64,000 nucleotides of DNA from an uncultured Sutterella sp. (GTDB lineage: Bacteria > Pseudomonadota > Gammaproteobacteria > Burkholderiales > Burkholderiaceae_F): assembly GCA_900757865.1 (NCBI GenBank), contig CAAEPH010000051.1, positions 12,336 to 76,335 on the forward strand, in the 5' to 3' direction. Below, in pieces: positions 16,267-24,999 of the stretch; the stretch's first letter is position 1, and each line of letters opens with the position of its first letter. The notes beneath the pieces are model-generated. The model was not told where the DNA came from. It made no database searches and saw nothing but the letters and a program-made list of their open reading frames with translations. Both the position numbers and the translations under genes were made by a program.

Positions 16267-16333
16267 TTTATTAAAAGTAAAGCACGACCATGACTCGAGC
16301 ACTATCGAATCAGTTTCTTCAAAGGAGTCCGAT

Positions 16334-17233
16334 ATGAAATCCCTTCGCTTCCCTGCCATTGCCATCGTAATGGCGTCTCTGTTGGCTACATCAGCCTTTG
16401 CTGCCGATGATCTCACTGGTACCTTGAAAAAAATTAAGGACTCTGGCTCGATGACCTTGGGATATCGTGAAGCCTCTGTTCCCTTCTCTTACTTACAGGC
16501 TGACGGGACGCCAGTCGGATACGGATATGAAGTCTGCAATCGCATTGCGGATGCCGTCAAAAAAGATTTGAATATGCCAAATCTCAAAATCAACTACCAG
16601 CCCGTCACGAGTGCTAACCGCATTCCACTGATTCAGAATGGCACTGTGGATATTGAATGCGGATCCACGACGAACTCCAAAAAACGCCAGGAACAGGCGG
16701 CGTTTGGCACCAATTATTTCGGTATTCAGGTCACAGCCGCTGTCTGGAAAGACGGTCCAATCAAGACGCTAAAAGACTTGGCTGGCAAAAATGTCGCGGT
16801 CACCTCTGGTACCACGACAGTCGAACTGCTTAAAAAGTTTGAAAAAGATAACAATATTACGATCCGTTTATTAAAGACGAAAAATTTTGCAGAAGCCATG
16901 AAATTGGTAGCGAATAAGCGCGCCGATGCCTTTGTCATTGACGATGTGTTGCTGGCGGGTCAGATTTCCACCCTCCCCAATCCGGATGACTTCAAAATCA
17001 TTGACGAATCGCTTTCGACAGAACCTTACGCTCCGATGTTCCGCAAAGATGATCCGCAGTTCAAGGCTCTCGTTGATAAAACGATTACCGGCATGATCAA
17101 AGATGGTTCTTTAGCCAAACTTTATTCGAAGTGGTTTGAAAGTCCGATTCCTCCGAAGAATGTCAACTTGAACTTCCCGATGAACAAAGTAACTAAAGAT
17201 CTCTTTGCTAATCCTAATAGTGATGGCATCTAA
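16334..17233 (+). CDS. gltI: Glutamate/aspartate ABC transporter, periplasmic binding protein
   Basis: 299-aa precursor with a clear signal peptide (MKSLRFPAIAIVMASLL..., cleavage after TSAFA at about residue 23). The mature part is a family 3 solute-binding protein: GYREASVPFSYLQADG near the N-terminus, VDIECGSTTNSKKRQEQAAFGT typical of the GltI/BztA subgroup, and DAFVIDDVLLAG. It captures glutamate/aspartate in the periplasm for the GltJK permease. ATG 16334 follows AAAGGAG. It is driven by the sigma-54 promoter just upstream. Two hairpins in the gap to gltJ may keep its mRNA level above that of the membrane genes. Confidence 0.93.
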   Translation: MKSLRFPAIAIVMASLLATSAFAADDLTGTLKKIKDSGSMTLGYREASVPFSYLQADGTPVGYGYEVCNRIADAVKKDLNMPNLKINYQPVTSANRIPLIQNGTVDIECGSTTNSKKRQEQAAFGTNYFGIQVTAAVWKDGPIKTLKDLAGKNVAVTSGTTTVELLKKFEKDNNITIRLLKTKNFAEAMKLVANKRADAFVIDDVLLAGQISTLPNPDDFKIIDESLSTEPYAPMFRKDDPQFKALVDKTITGMIKDGSLAKLYSKWFESPIPPKNVNLNFPMNKVTKDLFANPNSDGI

Positions 17234-17251
17234 TCTATAGCCAACCTTTTA

Positions 17252-17290
17252 CCCTGGGTGCCTCAGCTAGCAACTTTTGGGCACTCAGGG
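17252..17290 (+). other. Hairpin in the gltI-gltJ spacer (possible mRNA stabiliser/attenuator)
   Basis: CCCTGGGTGCC (17252-17262) pairs with GGCACTCAGGG (17280-17290): 11 bp including one G-U. ACTTTCTCC follows rather than a full T-run. Such hairpins often protect the binding-protein part of a transporter transcript. Confidence 0.6.
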
Positions 17291-17329
17291 ACTTTCTCCA
17301 TCAATAACGAAACGCCCACTGTTTGGCCA

Positions 17330-17361
17330 CCCCTCCACCTGATAGACAGAACGGCCAAACA
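17330..17361 (+). other. Second hairpin in the gltI-gltJ spacer
   Basis: Perfect 9-bp dyad TGTTTGGCC / GGCCAAACA ending 18 bp before the gltJ start codon and just before its ribosome site (AGAGGAAC). It could influence gltJ translation. Confidence 0.55.
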
Positions 17362-17379
17362 CAATAAGAGGAACGGAAA

Positions 17380-18114
17380 ATGGCATTAAATATGTCACTC
17401 GATGTCTTATTTGACATCTCGAGTTTTACAGATGAACCCTGGTGGCTCTATATCGCTGATGGCGCTATCTGGACCATAGGGCTGGCCTTAAGCTCATTTG
17501 CCTTAGCTGTAGCGGTAGGTACGGTCATCGGAACACTGCGCACGTCTGAAAACAAAGCTCTCAGTCTGTTTTGTGAAGCTTGGATCGAGATCTTCCGTAA
17601 CATTCCTCTTATTGTTCAAATCTTCATTTGGTACTTTGTTGTTCCCGAAATCGTACCAGCTTACAAAGCCTGGATCATCAGCGTTGATCCGATATACAGT
17701 CAATTTATTTCAGCCTTCCTGTGCCTAGGGTTATTCACCTCTTCGCGTGTTGCAGAACAGGTCAGAGCCGGCATTAGCTCTTTGCCTAAAGGGCTCAGCA
17801 ATGCGGCTAAGGCGCTAGGGTTAACCACCGTTCAACGCTATCGCTTTGTCGTTTTACCCATGGCCTTTCGCCTCATTCTTCCGCCGTTAACCAGTGAAGC
17901 GATGAATTTGATCAAGAACACCGCCGTGGCAATCACCATCGGTCTCCCCGAACTCACGATGCGCGCAAATGAAATGGGGGAAGACACCTTTCAATTTTTT
18001 GCCGCTTATGTCTGGGCTACCATCCTCTATATCGCTATAGCACTGGTCGTCAACAGACTCATGGTGTGGGTGGAAGCGCGTAGCACCATCCCTGGCTTCA
18101 TCGTGGCTAAATAA
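17380..18114 (+). CDS. gltJ: Glutamate/aspartate ABC transporter permease
   Basis: 244-aa inner membrane permease of the His/Glu/Gln/Arg (HEQRo) family, with several hydrophobic segments. The family motif appears as SSLPKGLSNAAKALGLTT followed by YRFVVLPMAFRLILPPLT, which is the EAA loop that contacts the ATPase. The N-terminal part (IEIFRNIPLIVQIFIWYF) is typical of amino acid uptake permeases. It pairs with the second permease starting 12 nt after its stop. Confidence 0.93.
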   Translation: MALNMSLDVLFDISSFTDEPWWLYIADGAIWTIGLALSSFALAVAVGTVIGTLRTSENKALSLFCEAWIEIFRNIPLIVQIFIWYFVVPEIVPAYKAWIISVDPIYSQFISAFLCLGLFTSSRVAEQVRAGISSLPKGLSNAAKALGLTTVQRYRFVVLPMAFRLILPPLTSEAMNLIKNTAVAITIGLPELTMRANEMGEDTFQFFAAYVWATILYIAIALVVNRLMVWVEARSTIPGFIVAK

Positions 18115-18125
18115 GGATCGATATC

Positions 18126-18809
18126 ATGTCGTTGAACTTTTCATCCATTACCGACAGCTGGGAATATATCCTTAATGGAGCGGCGTATACCTTGGAGTTA
18201 ACGGCTATTACCGCCGTTGGAGGCTTGGTTCTCGGAACTTTACTTGCTCTATGCCGTCTTTCCAATAAACCTTACTTGTCAATTCCTGCTCGGCTCTACG
18301 TCAATTTAATGCGAGCGGTTCCCTTGGTGCTAGTGCTTTTCTGGTTCTTCTTGCTTATGCCAGAACTCTTACGAATCGTGCTCCACCTCGAGCATCCGGT
18401 CCAGATCGGCGCAGGCAACACTGCCATCATTACCTTTGTATTGTTTGAGGCTGCCTACTTTTCCGAGATCATGCGTGCCGGTATTCAGTCGATCAAAAAA
18501 GGACAGATTTGGGCAGCATATGGTTTAGGGCTTAGCTATGCCCAGACAATGCGTTATGTCGTTTTACCACAAGCTATCCGGCATATGTTGCCTGTGCTCT
18601 TGACGCAGACTATCATTTTGTTTCAGGATACCAGTTTGGTGTATGTCATTAGCGGCAATGATTTCATGGGCGCAATTTCTAAGATTGCCCAGCGAGACGG
18701 ACAGCTCGTTCTGATGTATTCTTTTGCTGCTATTAGTTATTTAGCTGTTTCATTTTCCCTTTCTATGCTGATTCGTCGACTCCAGTGGAAAGGCGGGGCC
18801 GCTCGTTAA
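18126..18809 (+). CDS. gltK: Glutamate/aspartate ABC transporter permease
   Basis: 227-aa partner permease. The N-terminal section contains LMRAVPLVLVLFWFFLLMPE and the EAA loop reads IKKGQIWAAYGLGLSYAQTMRYVVLPQ. The C-terminus ends in a basic stretch after the last membrane helix. Forms the heterodimeric channel with GltJ. The ATPase gene follows after 42 nt. Confidence 0.93.
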   Translation: MSLNFSSITDSWEYILNGAAYTLELTAITAVGGLVLGTLLALCRLSNKPYLSIPARLYVNLMRAVPLVLVLFWFFLLMPELLRIVLHLEHPVQIGAGNTAIITFVLFEAAYFSEIMRAGIQSIKKGQIWAAYGLGLSYAQTMRYVVLPQAIRHMLPVLLTQTIILFQDTSLVYVISGNDFMGAISKIAQRDGQLVLMYSFAAISYLAVSFSLSMLIRRLQWKGGAAR

Positions 18810-18851
18810 CTGATACACTTCCCCCTTAGATAAATACAGGATTATTACATC

Positions 18852-19586
18852 ATGGCAATGATTGAAATACGTAACATCAGCAAATGGTACGGTTCTTTCC
18901 AGGTTCTCAAAAATTGTTCCGTTGAAGTGCAAAAAGGCGAAGTCGTTGTCGTTTGTGGACCATCGGGCTCAGGAAAATCGACCCTTATCAAGACTGTCAA
19001 CGCATTGGAACCGTTCCAAAAGGGTGAAATCATTGTGGATGGCGTCTCCGTTGGTGACCCCAAAACAAACCTGCCCAAGTTGCGTAGTCGTGTAGGAATG
19101 GTGTTCCAACACTTTGAACTCTTCCCGCATTTATCCATTCGAGAAAATTTGGTCCTCGCCCAAATGAAAGTATTGGGTCGTAGCCGTGAAGAAGCAACCA
19201 AACGTGGACTTGAACTTCTTGATCGCGTAGGGCTTTTAGCTCATGCCGACAAATTCCCTGGCCAACTCTCTGGGGGACAACAGCAGCGTGTGGCCATTGC
19301 TCGTGCTTTAGCTATGGACCCCATTTGCATGTTGTTTGACGAACCCACTTCAGCCCTTGATCCGGAAATGATTAATGAAGTACTTGATGTCATGGTGGAG
19401 TTGGCCAAAGAAGGGATGACAATGATGGTCGTCACTCATGAGATGGGTTTTGCTCGCAAGGTTGCAGATCGCGTCATCTTCATGGAAGCGGGCGAAATCA
19501 TCGACAATCAACCTGCGCAAGAGTTTTTCAATAACCCGCATAGTGAACGTGCTCAGCAGTTCCTCTCCAAGATTCTCCAACACTAG
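18852..19586 (+). CDS. gltL: Glutamate/aspartate ABC transporter ATPase
   Basis: 244-aa ATPase of the polar amino acid uptake family. Walker A GPSGSGKST, Q-loop MVFQHFELFPHLS, signature LSGGQQQRVAIARAL, Walker B MLFDEPTSALDPEM and switch His in VVTHEMGFAR are all intact. It powers GltJK. ATG 18852 or the next Met two codons on could be the start; AGGA lies about 11 nt before 18852. Last gene of the operon, followed by a strong terminator. Confidence 0.95.
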   Translation: MAMIEIRNISKWYGSFQVLKNCSVEVQKGEVVVVCGPSGSGKSTLIKTVNALEPFQKGEIIVDGVSVGDPKTNLPKLRSRVGMVFQHFELFPHLSIRENLVLAQMKVLGRSREEATKRGLELLDRVGLLAHADKFPGQLSGGQQQRVAIARALAMDPICMLFDEPTSALDPEMINEVLDVMVELAKEGMTMMVVTHEMGFARKVADRVIFMEAGEIIDNQPAQEFFNNPHSERAQQFLSKILQH

Positions 19587-19630
19587 TTAAGAATCGACGT
19601 GTGATCTCCAATCACACTCTGTCTCCATTC

Positions 19631-19672
19631 AGCAACGTAAGCGTCTTTAAGTCGCTTACGTTGCTTTTTTAT
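19631..19672 (+). terminator. Rho-independent terminator after gltL
   Basis: Long perfect stem AGCAACGTAAGCG / CGCTTACGTTGCT (13 bp) with a 9-nt loop and a run of Ts. Ends the gltIJKL transcript. Confidence 0.95.
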
Positions 19673-19791
19673 ATTGTTTTTCCTCTTTTGAGATACTGTC
19701 CTACCTATTGAGATTTCGCTATTATTAGTGATATTTGTGAACTCGCGTAAAGTCGTGTCTATAGTGTTTGGCATCCAAAAGGAATCCCTCG

Positions 19792-20775
19792 ATGGAACAT
19801 CAGTTAAAAACAGAAGAAATATTAAACCTTGCCAGCGCCGTCCTTGTTCAAGAATCCCAGGCCATTGTCCACTTAGCTAATGAGCTAGGAGAAGACTTTG
19901 TGAATGCCGTTTCGACGATATTAGGCTGTCGGGGGCGTCTGATTGTCTCTGGGATTGGTAAAACAGGCCATATTGGTCGCAAATTGGCTGCCACATTTGC
20001 CTCCACAGGAACTCCTGCCTTTTTTGTGCATGCTGCTGAAGCTGCACATGGTGACCTTGGAATGATTACAAGCCAGGACGTCGTCATTGCCATCTCCTAT
20101 TCTGGCGAATCTAATGAGCTGCTTACGATTGTCCCTGCGATCAAGCGTGAGGGAGCTAAGCTCATCGCCATGACAGGGAATGACCATAGTCGTTTAGCTC
20201 AATACGCTGACATTCACATCAACTGCCACGTTGAACGCGAAGCTTGTCCTCTAAATTTAGCTCCCACAACCTCTACCACAGCAACGCTAGCCATGGGAGA
20301 CGCCCTAGCTGTTGCTTGCCTTGCTAGTAAAGGCTTTACCAAAGAGGATTTTGCTCGCAGTCACCCCGGTGGCGCTTTAGGCCGAAAGCTTTTATTACAT
20401 GTCCAAGACATCATGAGAAAAGGGGAAGATATTCCTTGTGTCACAGAGGATACTACGGTCTTGGAAGCTATCCGAGAAATTACCAAAAAACATATTGGTA
20501 TGACCGCCATTGTGGATGAAGACAACCACGTCTTGGGTATTTTCACTGAAGGCGATTTGCGCCGTCTGATCGAGAGAGTAGGCGACATTCGTCAAATACG
20601 CATTAAAGACGTCATGACGTTCCACCCAAAAACGATATCTTCCAATGAACTGGCCGCTGCGGCAGTCAAACTCATTGATCAATATCATTGCAACCAACTT
20701 TTAGTCGTCGATGAAGACAATCATTTAATTGGAGCTCTCCATCTTCAAGACCTACTCTCTGCCAAGGTACTGTAA
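19792..20775 (+). CDS. kdsD: D-arabinose 5-phosphate isomerase
   Basis: Makes D-arabinose 5-phosphate, the first committed step of Kdo synthesis for LPS. The 327-aa protein has an N-terminal SIS domain (GIGKTGHIGRKLAATFAST, ISYSGESNELL) and two C-terminal CBS domains (DIMRKGEDIPCV, DVMTFHPKTISS), the normal KdsD layout and length. ATG 19792 has AAGGA about 9 nt upstream; a TTG at 19768 in frame is less likely. First gene of the conserved kdsD-kdsC-lptC-lptA-lptB-rpoN cluster. Its stop overlaps the next start (TAATG). Confidence 0.96.
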   Translation: MEHQLKTEEILNLASAVLVQESQAIVHLANELGEDFVNAVSTILGCRGRLIVSGIGKTGHIGRKLAATFASTGTPAFFVHAAEAAHGDLGMITSQDVVIAISYSGESNELLTIVPAIKREGAKLIAMTGNDHSRLAQYADIHINCHVEREACPLNLAPTTSTTATLAMGDALAVACLASKGFTKEDFARSHPGGALGRKLLLHVQDIMRKGEDIPCVTEDTTVLEAIREITKKHIGMTAIVDEDNHVLGIFTEGDLRRLIERVGDIRQIRIKDVMTFHPKTISSNELAAAAVKLIDQYHCNQLLVVDEDNHLIGALHLQDLLSAKVL

Positions 20776-21308
20776 TGTCAATTGTGGAAACGAAAGCCAA
20801 AAAAATTCGTTTAGTTGTCCTCGATGTTGATGGCGTAATGACTGATGGAAGTATTAACACCTCCGGCACTGGAGAACTTTACAAGCGTTTTTTTGTTCGA
20901 GATGGCTTAGGCATCAAAATGTTGCAAAAAGCCGGCATTGAAATCGCCATTATCACAGGGCGAAGCTCTACGATTGTGGCGGAACGTTGCAAGGAGCTTG
21001 GCATTACGCGAGTGGCTCAGGGACAGCGCTTTAAAACCCCCGCCTATCTGGAATTGGTCAATGAGCTCGGCGTGACAGACGATGAAGTGGCCTATATGGG
21101 AGATGACATTCCTGATTTACCCCTGCTGATGCGTGTTGGCTTATCCACCACACCAGCCGATGGGAATCCTGAGATTATGCCTTGGATTCACTGGCAATCG
21201 CATTTCCCCGGTGGTCGCGGAGCCATTCGAGAACTCGCTGAACTCATTTTAAAGTCCCAAGGAAAGTGGGATGAGCTTGTCCAGCAAACGTTTATTTTGG
21301 GCCAATAA
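20775..21308 (+). CDS. kdsC: 3-deoxy-D-manno-octulosonate 8-phosphate phosphatase
   Basis: 177-aa HAD phosphatase of the small C0 type that works as a tetramer. Motif I is LDVDGVMTDG (nucleophile Asp), motif II is ITGRSS, and motif IV is YMGDDIPDLPLL. Releases phosphate from Kdo 8-phosphate in the cytoplasm. It overlaps kdsD by one base (TAATG) and lptC likewise, so translation of the three is coupled. Confidence 0.96.
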   Translation: MSIVETKAKKIRLVVLDVDGVMTDGSINTSGTGELYKRFFVRDGLGIKMLQKAGIEIAIITGRSSTIVAERCKELGITRVAQGQRFKTPAYLELVNELGVTDDEVAYMGDDIPDLPLLMRVGLSTTPADGNPEIMPWIHWQSHFPGGRGAIRELAELILKSQGKWDELVQQTFILGQ

Positions 21309-21925
21309 TGTCTCAACGTAACCTTATTCTTCGTGAACGTATAACAGCCATTATTGGCATTGTGCTATTGCTCGTTCTTATCGGCCTGAGTTACTACTAC
21401 TCCATCAGTGGTCAGCTGTTAGGCCTCAAATACGTGCCTAGCCCAAAAAGTCCTGATTTCATGGCCAAAAATTTGGTCGTCACCGATTTCAATGCTCAAG
21501 GAGAGCCCACGCGTCAGCTCTTGGCTCAACAAGCTGAGCATTTTTCAGACGGCCAGATGAACGCTTCGAAAGCGCAACTCTATAGTTTTTCCGCCAACCG
21601 TATGCCCATTCACGTCGTCAGTGACAAAGCTTGGAGTACAGACAGCCTTCAAACCTTAGAACTCGCAGGTAATGTTTTTCTCCGACAAGAAGCTGACCAA
21701 AAGAACCCTTCAATCACCTTTAAAACAGAATACTTAAAAGGGCTTCTTGACGAAGAATTTTTTGAGACAAACAAACCTGTATTCATGACTCGGGGATTAG
21801 ACACGACCAGTGCTCTTCATGGGATGGAGTACGATAACGTCTCTCACACCGTAGAATTGAAAGGCGACGTTGTCTCTGTCTTCCATCCTCAAGAAAGGAC
21901 GTCACACCCGTCAAAATCACACTAA
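21308..21925 (+). CDS. lptC: LPS export protein LptC
   Basis: 205-aa bitopic inner membrane protein: one N-terminal membrane helix (about residues 13-30, AIIGIVLLLVLIGLSYYY) and a periplasmic OstA-like beta domain (NLVVTDFNAQGEPTRQLLAQ, LELAGNVFLRQEADQ). It joins the LptBFG transporter to LptA for LPS transfer across the periplasm. Sequence is weakly conserved as usual for LptC; position between kdsC and lptA supports the call. It ends 179 bp before lptA, an unusually long gap for this cluster. Confidence 0.93.
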   Translation: MSQRNLILRERITAIIGIVLLLVLIGLSYYYSISGQLLGLKYVPSPKSPDFMAKNLVVTDFNAQGEPTRQLLAQQAEHFSDGQMNASKAQLYSFSANRMPIHVVSDKAWSTDSLQTLELAGNVFLRQEADQKNPSITFKTEYLKGLLDEEFFETNKPVFMTRGLDTTSALHGMEYDNVSHTVELKGDVVSVFHPQERTSHPSKSH

Positions 21926-22104
21926 TCAACTCCTTCAAAAAGGGGTTCGGCGAGACTGCTATACTATTTTGGCTGTGCTCATAATAAGAGGAGATGGTGA
22001 TGTTAGATGGTTTAACATTCCGTTTTGGAACCAGCACTTAACCCAACTACTCCAGCGCAGTCAACCATATTGTTTGTTTATCTGACTTCAGATCGGTGAC
22101 CACT
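21926..22104 (+). promoter_or_regulatory. lptC-lptA spacer with possible internal promoter and a 13-codon ORF
   Basis: The spacer contains a -10-like TATACT (21960-21965). After it comes a strong ribosome site AAGAGGAG (ends 21993) and a short frame ATG 22000-TAA 22041 (13 aa, MLDGLTFRFGTST). In E. coli lptA has its own stress-responsive promoter at this place, so an internal promoter would make sense. No clear -35 for sigma-70 or sigma-E motif was found. The mini-ORF could be a leader peptide. Confidence 0.4.
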
Positions 22105-22713
22105 ATGAAAAAACTTCTTCCGCTATATGCTTTGCTCTTCATTGGAATGGGTAATGCATGGGCGTTAGCCACAGATAACGATCAGCCCATTGAAATTCAT
22201 GCAGATCGCTTTAACGGAGATGAAGTTAAACAAACAGCTGTCTATACAGGTAATGTGGTTGTTGACCAAGGGAGTATCCGTTTTACGGGCAACACACTGA
22301 CATTATCCATCACCCCCAAAGGGTATCGCCATATTGTTCTCGTTGGGACACCATCGACGTTTAAACAAAAACGCGACAATCCCAATCCCAAAATTGACGA
22401 ATGGATTCATGCCCGAAGTAGCAAAATTATCTACGACGAAGAAACCGATAAAGTCACATTGAGTGGTAAAGCTGAATTAAAGCGCACAGAAAACGGGCAA
22501 CAAAAAGACATGACGAGTGGAGAGACGATCACTTACGACATGCGAAATGCTCTTTCTGAGGTCTCTGGTGCGGTTGTCAACGGCACCCACCAACGTGTCA
22601 CAACCATTATTGCGCCTAGACGTAATAATGACGATAACAAAGGCACAACGCAACAACGTCAGCCCTTACAAAACAGCTCAAACATTTCCAAATCGAAAAC
22701 GGAAGGTAAGTAA
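22105..22713 (+). CDS. lptA: LPS transport periplasmic protein LptA
   Basis: 202-aa precursor with signal peptide (MKKLLPLYALLFIGMGNAWA, cleavage about residue 20) and an OstA/LptA beta-jellyroll (IEIHADRFNGDEVKQTAVYTG, DEETDKVTLSGKAELKRTENG). It forms the periplasmic bridge carrying LPS from LptC to LptD. A GTG nine bases upstream is in frame, but ATG 22105 gives the normal signal peptide. The C-terminus is rich in Asn/Gln/Arg. One-base overlap with lptB. Confidence 0.94.
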   Translation: MKKLLPLYALLFIGMGNAWALATDNDQPIEIHADRFNGDEVKQTAVYTGNVVVDQGSIRFTGNTLTLSITPKGYRHIVLVGTPSTFKQKRDNPNPKIDEWIHARSSKIIYDEETDKVTLSGKAELKRTENGQQKDMTSGETITYDMRNALSEVSGAVVNGTHQRVTTIIAPRRNNDDNKGTTQQRQPLQNSSNISKSKTEGK

Positions 22714-23471
22714 TGAACGACAACATGACTCAGCACACATTACGGGCAAGGGGTCTAAAAAAACATTATGGCTCTCGTCGCGTTGTCAAAGGGGTTGACC
22801 TCTCTGTGCGATCAGGAGAAGTCGTTGGCCTTTTGGGCCCCAATGGGGCAGGGAAAACGACAACGTTCTATATGGTTGTCGGTCTCATTGTGGGTGATGA
22901 GGGCGCTGTTGAGCTCGATGGACAAGAGTTAACCCATCTGCCAATCTACAAGCGCGCTCAGTTAGGTGTTTCTTATCTTCCTCAAGAGGCGAGCGTATTT
23001 CGTAAACTGTCCGTTGAAGATAACATTCGGGCGATATTGGAGTTACAGAAAGATGAGCAAGGGCATCGTCTTTCTTCTAAAGAAATTGACACCCGTCTTG
23101 AAAACTTATTGAGCGAACTGCAAATTCAACACATTCGAACCAATATGGCCCTGTCCCTTTCTGGGGGTGAACGTCGACGTACCGAAATTGCACGAGCGCT
23201 TGCTGCTAATCCTCGATTTATTCTGCTTGATGAACCCTTTGCTGGTGTGGACCCTATTGCGGTTATTGAAATTCAGCGAATTGTCCGCTATTTGCGTGAC
23301 CGAGGTATCGGCGTTTTAATTACTGACCACAATGTGCGTGAAACCCTCGCTATTTGTGACCACGCTTACATTATCAACGAGGGACAAGTTCTTGCCTCGG
23401 GCGAACCGGAAGACATCATCAATAATGCCGATGTAAGAGCTTTCTATCTTGGAGAAAATTTCCGGATGTAG
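22713..23471 (+). CDS. lptB: LPS export ABC transporter ATPase LptB
   Basis: 252-aa ATPase that energises LPS extraction from the inner membrane with LptF/LptG. Walker A GPNGAGKTT, signature LSGGERRRTEIARAL, Walker B FILLDEPFAGVDPIAV and switch His in LITDHNVRETLA are intact, and the sequence is strongly LptB-like. The first Met of MNDNMTQ overlaps the lptA stop; the Met five codons in is an alternative. rpoN follows closely, as in most proteobacteria. Confidence 0.97.
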   Translation: MNDNMTQHTLRARGLKKHYGSRRVVKGVDLSVRSGEVVGLLGPNGAGKTTTFYMVVGLIVGDEGAVELDGQELTHLPIYKRAQLGVSYLPQEASVFRKLSVEDNIRAILELQKDEQGHRLSSKEIDTRLENLLSELQIQHIRTNMALSLSGGERRRTEIARALAANPRFILLDEPFAGVDPIAVIEIQRIVRYLRDRGIGVLITDHNVRETLAICDHAYIINEGQVLASGEPEDIINNADVRAFYLGENFRM

Positions 23472-23486
23472 ATCCGCTCTGTGGTT

Positions 23487-24917
23487 ATGAAATCGTCTTT
23501 ATCGCTTCAGCTTTCTCAACAACAAACCCTTACTCTTGATCAGTTGGCTTCGTTAGACATCTTACAAATGTCGACGTTACAACTCGAAGCCGAAATCGTG
23601 TTTGCCTTGTCTGAGAATCCACTGATTGAATCGGACGATCTTCCCTGCATTAGCACCTCGGCCACAGCGAGTCCTTCCGATGACGAACCCTCTGTACGCC
23701 CTAATGCCGATCAACCGCTGGAACAACTCTTTGAATACCCTCTAAAACCTGAGAGCAATGAAGATTTCTCACCTGTAGACAACATTCCTACCCTCTCTAG
23801 CCTTAAAGATGAACTCAAAACGGAATTGCATTGTCTACCCGAATCTAACCTGCATCTTTTTTTGGCCGAATGTCTACTTGATGAGCTCGATGGACACGGG
23901 CTTCTGCCCGTCAGCCTCTCTCAACTCGCCGATGAATATGCCGACGTTCTAAAAGAGGAAGGCTATGACCCAGTTCCCCTAGAAGCGTGGGAACACGGAT
24001 TGAAACTCTTGAAGCGCATTGCTCCTATTGGGACAGGAGAACCGAATCCAACTGCGGCACTGCTTGCACAATTGGAGCACTTACAACGCAAAGAAATGTA
24101 TCCCACTGATGCCATCGTTGCGCTAAAAAACATACTCAATAAAGGCTTATTGAACATCGCTCGCCAAGATCACAAAGCGCTTCTCAAATGTGTTGACCAG
24201 GACGAACCTCTGTTGCAGGAAGCTCTAGCACTAATGCAGCAGCTCAAACCGTATCCTCTGCAAAATGAAAGTCGGGTAGAAACCGAATTTGTCACTCCGG
24301 AACTGTATGTCAAAAATCTAAACGATCGCTGGCTGGTTTTCCCTGTTGATAATCCACTTTTTCACCTCCGTTTAGCCTCGGAAAAACGCCAAAGTGCCTT
24401 AAGACACGAATTGCCTTATGTCCTGTGGCAAAATTATTTGACTGAAGCCAAATTACTTATTCACGCCTTAAGTGCTCGACGGGAAACCTTGCTCAAAATT
24501 GCTCAGTTCATGGTGGATTACCAACATTTGTTCTTCTCAGAGGGGGAGGCAGGTTTAAAACCTCTACGTCTTCATGACATCGCCAACGCTGTTGAGGTCG
24601 CAGAATCCACCGTCTCACGAGCCATCTCTGGAAAATATTTATATTGCCCTCAAGGCACCGTAGAACTCAATGCTCTTTTGGCAGGGAAAGCCAATAGCGT
24701 CGATCAAGATAGCGACAATACAATTAGTAATGAAAAAATTTTTGCCCTACTTCGTCAATTGATTTCCCAGGAAGATCCTACTCAACCGCTGTCTGATAAT
24801 GCTTTAGTTCAACAGCTGGCCAAGCATAATATTCTCATTGCTCGCCGAACCGTTGCCAAATATCGTGATTTACTCGGAATACCCACTTCACAGGTAAGAC
24901 GACGTCCTAAAAGCTGA
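23487..24917 (+). CDS. rpoN: RNA polymerase sigma-54 factor
   Basis: 476-aa sigma-54. Region I is Gln/Leu rich (LSLQLSQQQTLTLDQL, residues 3-18) and binds activators. An acidic region II, the core-binding region III and the -12-recognising helix-turn-helix follow, ending with the RpoN box ARRTVAKYRDLLGI that reads the -24 element. The ATG at 23487 is chosen; GTG 23481 is possible. It starts 15 nt after lptB. A perfect sigma-54 promoter lies before gltI in this window. The hpf gene that commonly follows rpoN is absent. Confidence 0.96.
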   Translation: MKSSLSLQLSQQQTLTLDQLASLDILQMSTLQLEAEIVFALSENPLIESDDLPCISTSATASPSDDEPSVRPNADQPLEQLFEYPLKPESNEDFSPVDNIPTLSSLKDELKTELHCLPESNLHLFLAECLLDELDGHGLLPVSLSQLADEYADVLKEEGYDPVPLEAWEHGLKLLKRIAPIGTGEPNPTAALLAQLEHLQRKEMYPTDAIVALKNILNKGLLNIARQDHKALLKCVDQDEPLLQEALALMQQLKPYPLQNESRVETEFVTPELYVKNLNDRWLVFPVDNPLFHLRLASEKRQSALRHELPYVLWQNYLTEAKLLIHALSARRETLLKIAQFMVDYQHLFFSEGEAGLKPLRLHDIANAVEVAESTVSRAISGKYLYCPQGTVELNALLAGKANSVDQDSDNTISNEKIFALLRQLISQEDPTQPLSDNALVQQLAKHNILIARRTVAKYRDLLGIPTSQVRRRPKS

Positions 24918-24964
24918 CAACTGACTGGCAAACCGCTAGACTGTCAATACGTTCTTCTCTTAGT

Positions 24965-24988
24965 GTTAGTCGCCTCAGTTCGACTAAC
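24965..24988 (+). other. Hairpin directly before ptsN
   Basis: Perfect 8-bp stem GTTAGTCG / CGACTAAC with an 8-nt loop, ending 11 nt before ATG 25000. No T-run follows, so it is more likely a translational or stability element than a terminator. No good ribosome site is visible for ptsN in the remaining bases. Confidence 0.5.
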
Positions 24989-24999
24989 CTTGGTTAACA

